Below, piece after piece: positions 3,300 through 5,800 of a DNA stretch of 5,800 nt (positions are counted from its first letter, which is position 1; every line of letters begins with the position of its first letter). Under the pieces are notes generated by a model. The model ran no database searches. It worked only from the letters and a program-made list of their open reading frames with translations, and was not told the origin of the DNA. Source of the DNA: Candidatus Faecivivens stercorigallinarum (GTDB taxonomy: Bacteria > Bacillota > Clostridia > Oscillospirales > Ruminococcaceae); contig DVLN01000136.1 of the NCBI GenBank assembly GCA_018715465.1, positions 1 through 5,800 of the forward strand, in the 5' to 3' direction. The translations under genes were made by a program, and so were the position numbers.

Positions 3300-5800
3300 T
3301 TATCCGACATAGTTTTGGAAAACCTGATAAAGCTTTTCATTCCGGTTCGCAGGCAACGAGTAGGCGCTGTTCATATAGAACCCGAAATTGACTGCATGAT
3401 AATCATGATAGCTGTAGCTGATTCCCTTCTGGTTGCATATGCTCAGGAAATCAGACAGCCACTGATCGCCGCCATAATTCATCGTGATGGCCAACAGCCC
3501 GACTTCACCAATATAAAGAGGACGTCCAAGGCTGCTGGCGGTAGCCTTATAGCTGCCCAGAATATTGTTCATATAGTCGATCGTAAAGGCGCCCGAAGTA
3601 GAGCTCTCGTACGCCACCATCTGCGGATATACGATAATATCATTGGAAGAGCTGGAGCTTTCTACCTTAACCCAGGCGGCAATTTTGTATTCATAGCCTT
3701 CGCGCAGATGGATATAATACGGTTCATTGTCGACAAGGATACTGTAAGAAGTAACCCCCTGGATCATCATGCAGCCGTTCCCATTATGCCCGGTGCTGGA
3801 AGTATACCCATAGCTCGAAGAACCGGACAGGTTCCAGTAGTTCTCCCATTGCTCAGCAGCAGAAGAGAAGTCGGTCTCATATACAACATATTCTTCGCCG
3901 CCAATCGGTCGGGCATAGATCACCAGATCATCCAGATAAACGCAGTCGGACGCATTGTTCAAATCAAAACAGCCCATACCGGCCGTCATGAAGTCTCCAC
4001 CAAGTGTATCCGTATCCAGCCAGACTGTTTCTTCATATGTCCAGTCGGATTCCGTATAACTACTGTTCTCGTTGAGCACCTCCGGGAATGTAGGGTCCAG
4101 AGTTGTTACGTCGTTTCCAACTCTGACTTCCCGGTCGGGATTCGGATAAACCCAATCATCCGTCTGATCAACCAGACCCATCATCGTAAAATCAACAGGC
4201 TCATAAATGTGCATTTCGTACGCCACGTTGTTGACCGGGTCGTTGACAGAAATCAGGTTGTACTGGTTGTTCAGCTGATAAATCGTCTCACCGGTACTGG
4301 GATTCTGCGCACCAGTCGCGGACTCGACAAAAAGGATATGGTAAAGGTCGACACTTCTGATCGCGTCGGTGATCTGCTGTGCCAGCGAAGTCCACTGCTG
4401 AAGCGCTGCCGAGGCGCTGCCCTGGAGCAGCAGATGCGGCTCATTCAGCAGGCCGTATCCCAGCACGTTGGTATTGTCTGCGTACCGCTGGGCAATCGCT
4501 TTCCAGAGGGCGATCAGCCGCTGCTGCTCACCGTTCTGGTTGCGCCAGAGGTCCATCCCGTCCCACTGGGACTGGTAGCCGCCCTGCGGGTAGTGCATGT
4601 TGAACAGGATATGGATGCCGTATTTGGAGGCCCATTCGATATTCTGGTCCAGCCAGGCAAAACCCTCTTCCTTATAGACATACGGCTGGCTGTCATCCTC
4701 CAGCAGCCCGTAGTTCAGATAAAAACGCACGGTATTGAATCCCAGATCCGCCAGCTCACGGTAACTGTCTTCAGTGCAGTAATTATAGACAGGCGTTTTG
4801 TTGTTTTGCTCAAAAGCATTGCCAAAACCAATCGAACAAATCTGATAAAGGTTGCCGTTTTCATCATAAAATTTGTCGCCGGCTGTGTAGACATACCCCA
4901 TCGACGCACCAGGCGTCAGCGGGACTTCCTCCTCGGGGATGATGACAATCTGCCCGGCAAAGTAGCCCACCAGCTGGACAACCAGAACGCCGGCAATCAG
5001 CAAGCAGCCGCCAGCCTGCAGAACGGAAGAAACACTTTTATCGCGGATCGAAAGGACTGTTCTTTTGAAGGTTTGGAAAGCGGCAGACTTTTTAGGCTTC
5101 CTGGACAAACCTTTGCCTTGCTTGCCTGCTTTTTCCCTCAGCGAGGCAAAAACGGACGCAAAAGCAGCACCAGCTTTGCTCCCTTTGTGGGCACCCAGTC
5201 TCTTTTTGAGCGATTCAAAGCCTGCCGACAAAGCGGCATATACCTTGCTCTTTTTGAAAGCAGCCCACTTATTCGCAAAAAATGCGGACACCGCGGATAA
5301 AACATCCGAAACCTTTTTCTCTTTCAGCGGTTGCCATACGGAGATGAGAGCTGCGCCCGCCTTGCTTTCTTTAAATTTCTTTTTGAGCGCGCCCCAGGCT
5401 GCCGTCAAAGCGATGCCGGCCTTGCTCGCCTTGAACGCATCGTGTTTCTTCTTCAGCGCCGCCAAAACTGCCGCAAAGATAGCGGCCGCTTTTTCTTTTA
5501 CTTTGTCCTTACTGAAACAAGCGATTCTGGCAGAGACCCGCTCCTGAAGCGCTTTCAGGCCCGAAAGGAAAGCGGAGCCAGCCTTGCTCTCCTTAAACTT
5601 TTTGAGGAGATACCGCGGACCTGCCAAAATGGCCGCAAAGATTTTGTCGGTAATTTCATCTACCTTTTCCTTGATCACTTCTTCATCATCGTACTCGGCA
5701 ATTTTTGCCCCAATCGCTTTGAGGCCCGAGACGACAGCGTGACCAAATTTACTTTCCTTGAACGCCGTGAATTTTTCCTTCAGCGTTAAAACAACCGCCG
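3300..5800 (-). CDS. Membrane-anchored GH5-type glycoside hydrolase with Lys/Ala-rich repeat N-terminal region (start outside window)
   Basis: The frame is open from the 5800 edge to TAA at 3302-3300, so the N-terminus is missing; GTG at 5678 is internal. Numbered from that GTG codon: Lys/Ala-rich amphipathic repeats up to about 185; a basic juxtamembrane stretch; one TM helix about 219-247; then an outward catalytic part. GH5 hallmarks are FNTVRFYLNY (314-323, Arg318), LFNMHYPQGG (358-367, His362), LLNEPH with acid/base Glu413 (codon 4442-4440), YEMHIYEP with His490, and YIGEVG with nucleophile Glu725 (3506-3504). GH5 enzymes cut beta-linked glycans by a retaining mechanism. About 220 residues separate His490 and Glu725 and hold a beta-rich insertion resembling a CBM4/9-type jelly roll. 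The beta-8 Trp of many GH5 enzymes seems replaced by Tyr/His (SYHDYH, 756-761). In an exopolysaccharide operon, the likely job is cutting or editing the polymer at the cell surface, as synthase-linked glycanases such as BcsZ or PslG do elsewhere. The substrate cannot be told from sequence. Confidence 0.85.
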   Translation of the reverse strand, partial: AVVLTLKEKFTAFKESKFGHAVVSGLKAIGAKIAEYDDEEVIKEKVDEITDKIFAAILAGPRYLLKKFKESKAGSAFLSGLKALQERVSARIACFSKDKVKEKAAAIFAAVLAALKKKHDAFKASKAGIALTAAWGALKKKFKESKAGAALISVWQPLKEKKVSDVLSAVSAFFANKWAAFKKSKVYAALSAGFESLKKRLGAHKGSKAGAAFASVFASLREKAGKQGKGLSRKPKKSAAFQTFKRTVLSIRDKSVSSVLQAGGCLLIAGVLVVQLVGYFAGQIVIIPEEEVPLTPGASMGYVYTAGDKFYDENGNLYQICSIGFGNAFEQNNKTPVYNYCTEDSYRELADLGFNTVRFYLNYGLLEDDSQPYVYKEEGFAWLDQNIEWASKYGIHILFNMHYPQGGYQSQWDGMDLWRNQNGEQQRLIALWKAIAQRYADNTNVLGYGLLNEPHLLLQGSASAALQQWTSLAQQITDAIRSVDLYHILFVESATGAQNPSTGETIYQLNNQYNLISVNDPVNNVAYEMHIYEPVDFTMMGLVDQTDDWVYPNPDREVRVGNDVTTLDPTFPEVLNENSSYTESDWTYEETVWLDTDTLGGDFMTAGMGCFDLNNASDCVYLDDLVIYARPIGGEEYVVYETDFSSAAEQWENYWNLSGSSSYGYTSSTGHNGNGCMMIQGVTSYSILVDNEPYYIHLREGYEYKIAAWVKVESSSSSNDIIVYPQMVAYESSTSGAFTIDYMNNILGSYKATASSLGRPLYIGEVGLLAITMNYGGDQWLSDFLSICNQKGISYSYHDYHAVNFGFYMNSAYSLPANRNEKLYQVFQNYVG
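3536..4185 (-). other. Beta-rich insertion inside the GH5 barrel (CBM4/9-like)
   Basis: This covers residues of about 499-714 of the hydrolase (GTG numbering), between the HIYEP strand and the GEVG nucleophile strand, where most GH5 enzymes have a much shorter linker. It contains VYLDDLVIYA (580-589), ETDF...WENYWNLSGSS (601-621), STGHNGNGCMMI (628-639) and EGYEYKIAAWVKVE (660-673), all typical jelly-roll carbohydrate-binding strings. It is a domain insertion in frame, not a separate gene. The boundaries are estimates. Confidence 0.6.
5127..5800 (-). repeat. Degenerate protein-level repeat array in the hydrolase N-terminal region
   Basis: Six copies of a core resembling F-K-x-S-K-x-G-x-A-x-x-S-x-x-x-x-L-K are visible. 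Their first residues fall at about 5762, 5597, 5435, 5375, 5258 and 5189 (minus strand). The first three are 55 and 54 codons apart; the later ones are 20, 39 and 23 apart. The longer unit also carries a second half-motif (KIFAAILA, AIFAAVLAAL, AFFANKWAAF) and an acidic/basic linker with KEK. The later copies look like units with one half deleted. At DNA level the copies are diverged but share strings such as gccttgctct on the plus strand. The array continues past the window edge: the last codons there (VVLTLKEKFTA) match the segment before the third copy. Confidence 0.8.

Noticed and set aside
3222..5300. Plus-strand open frame of 692 codons opposite the hydrolase gene
   Set aside because: It has no domain, signal or SD. 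The minus-strand frame carries a complete GH5 motif set and a TM helix, so the plus frame is a shadow of its codon pattern.
3300..5678. GTG at 5678 as the start of the hydrolase
   Set aside because: The same frame stays open to the window edge and encodes a further repeat copy (FKESK at 5762), and there is no SD before the GTG.
5127..5800. Histone H1-like DNA-binding protein as a separate gene
   Set aside because: The Lys/Ala-rich composition resembles such proteins, but the frame runs unbroken into the TM helix and GH5 domain, so it is one membrane protein.

Overview
All genes lie on the minus strand and form one tightly packed exopolysaccharide or capsule locus. Both ends are cut by the window, so it is the interior of a longer operon. 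Strong AGGAG-type Shine-Dalgarno sites, roughly balanced base composition, TGATG stop/start overlaps and the Gram-positive arrangement (membrane co-polymerase and separate cytoplasmic BY-kinase) suggest a Clostridia-type Firmicute, perhaps a gut Oscillospiraceae or Lachnospiraceae relative. The lineage is inference; no marker gene is present.

Layout in the direction of transcription (high to low coordinates): (1) 5800-3300, the C-terminal part of a large membrane protein with a Lys/Ala-rich amphipathic repeat array, one transmembrane helix and an extracellular GH5-type glycoside hydrolase domain that carries an inserted carbohydrate-binding-like beta-sandwich; (2) a gap of about 100 bases with a possible 22-codon leader ORF (3263-3195); (3) 3195-2452, a CpsD/YwqD-like BY-kinase with a C-terminal tyrosine cluster but Thr in place of the Walker A lysine; (4) 2452-1523, a secreted, C-terminally anchored protein with two CARDB-like beta-sandwich domains and no recognised function; (5) 1508-804, a Wzz/CpsC polysaccharide co-polymerase; (6) 800 to beyond 1, the N-terminal part of a multi-spanning Wzy/O-antigen-ligase-like polymerase. 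There is no stretch over 300 bases without a gene.

Inferred joint role: the Wzy-like protein polymerises repeat units outside the membrane, the Wzz/CpsC protein with its BY-kinase sets chain length and activity, and the anchored GH5 enzyme cuts or trims the polymer at the cell surface. The CARDB-like protein sits between kinase and co-polymerase, overlapping the kinase stop by one base and followed after 14 bases by the co-polymerase start, so it is probably an extra part of the same membrane complex. The parts that standard capsule models do not explain are the repeat array on the hydrolase, the domain inserted in its barrel, the altered P-loop of the kinase and the CARDB-like protein.
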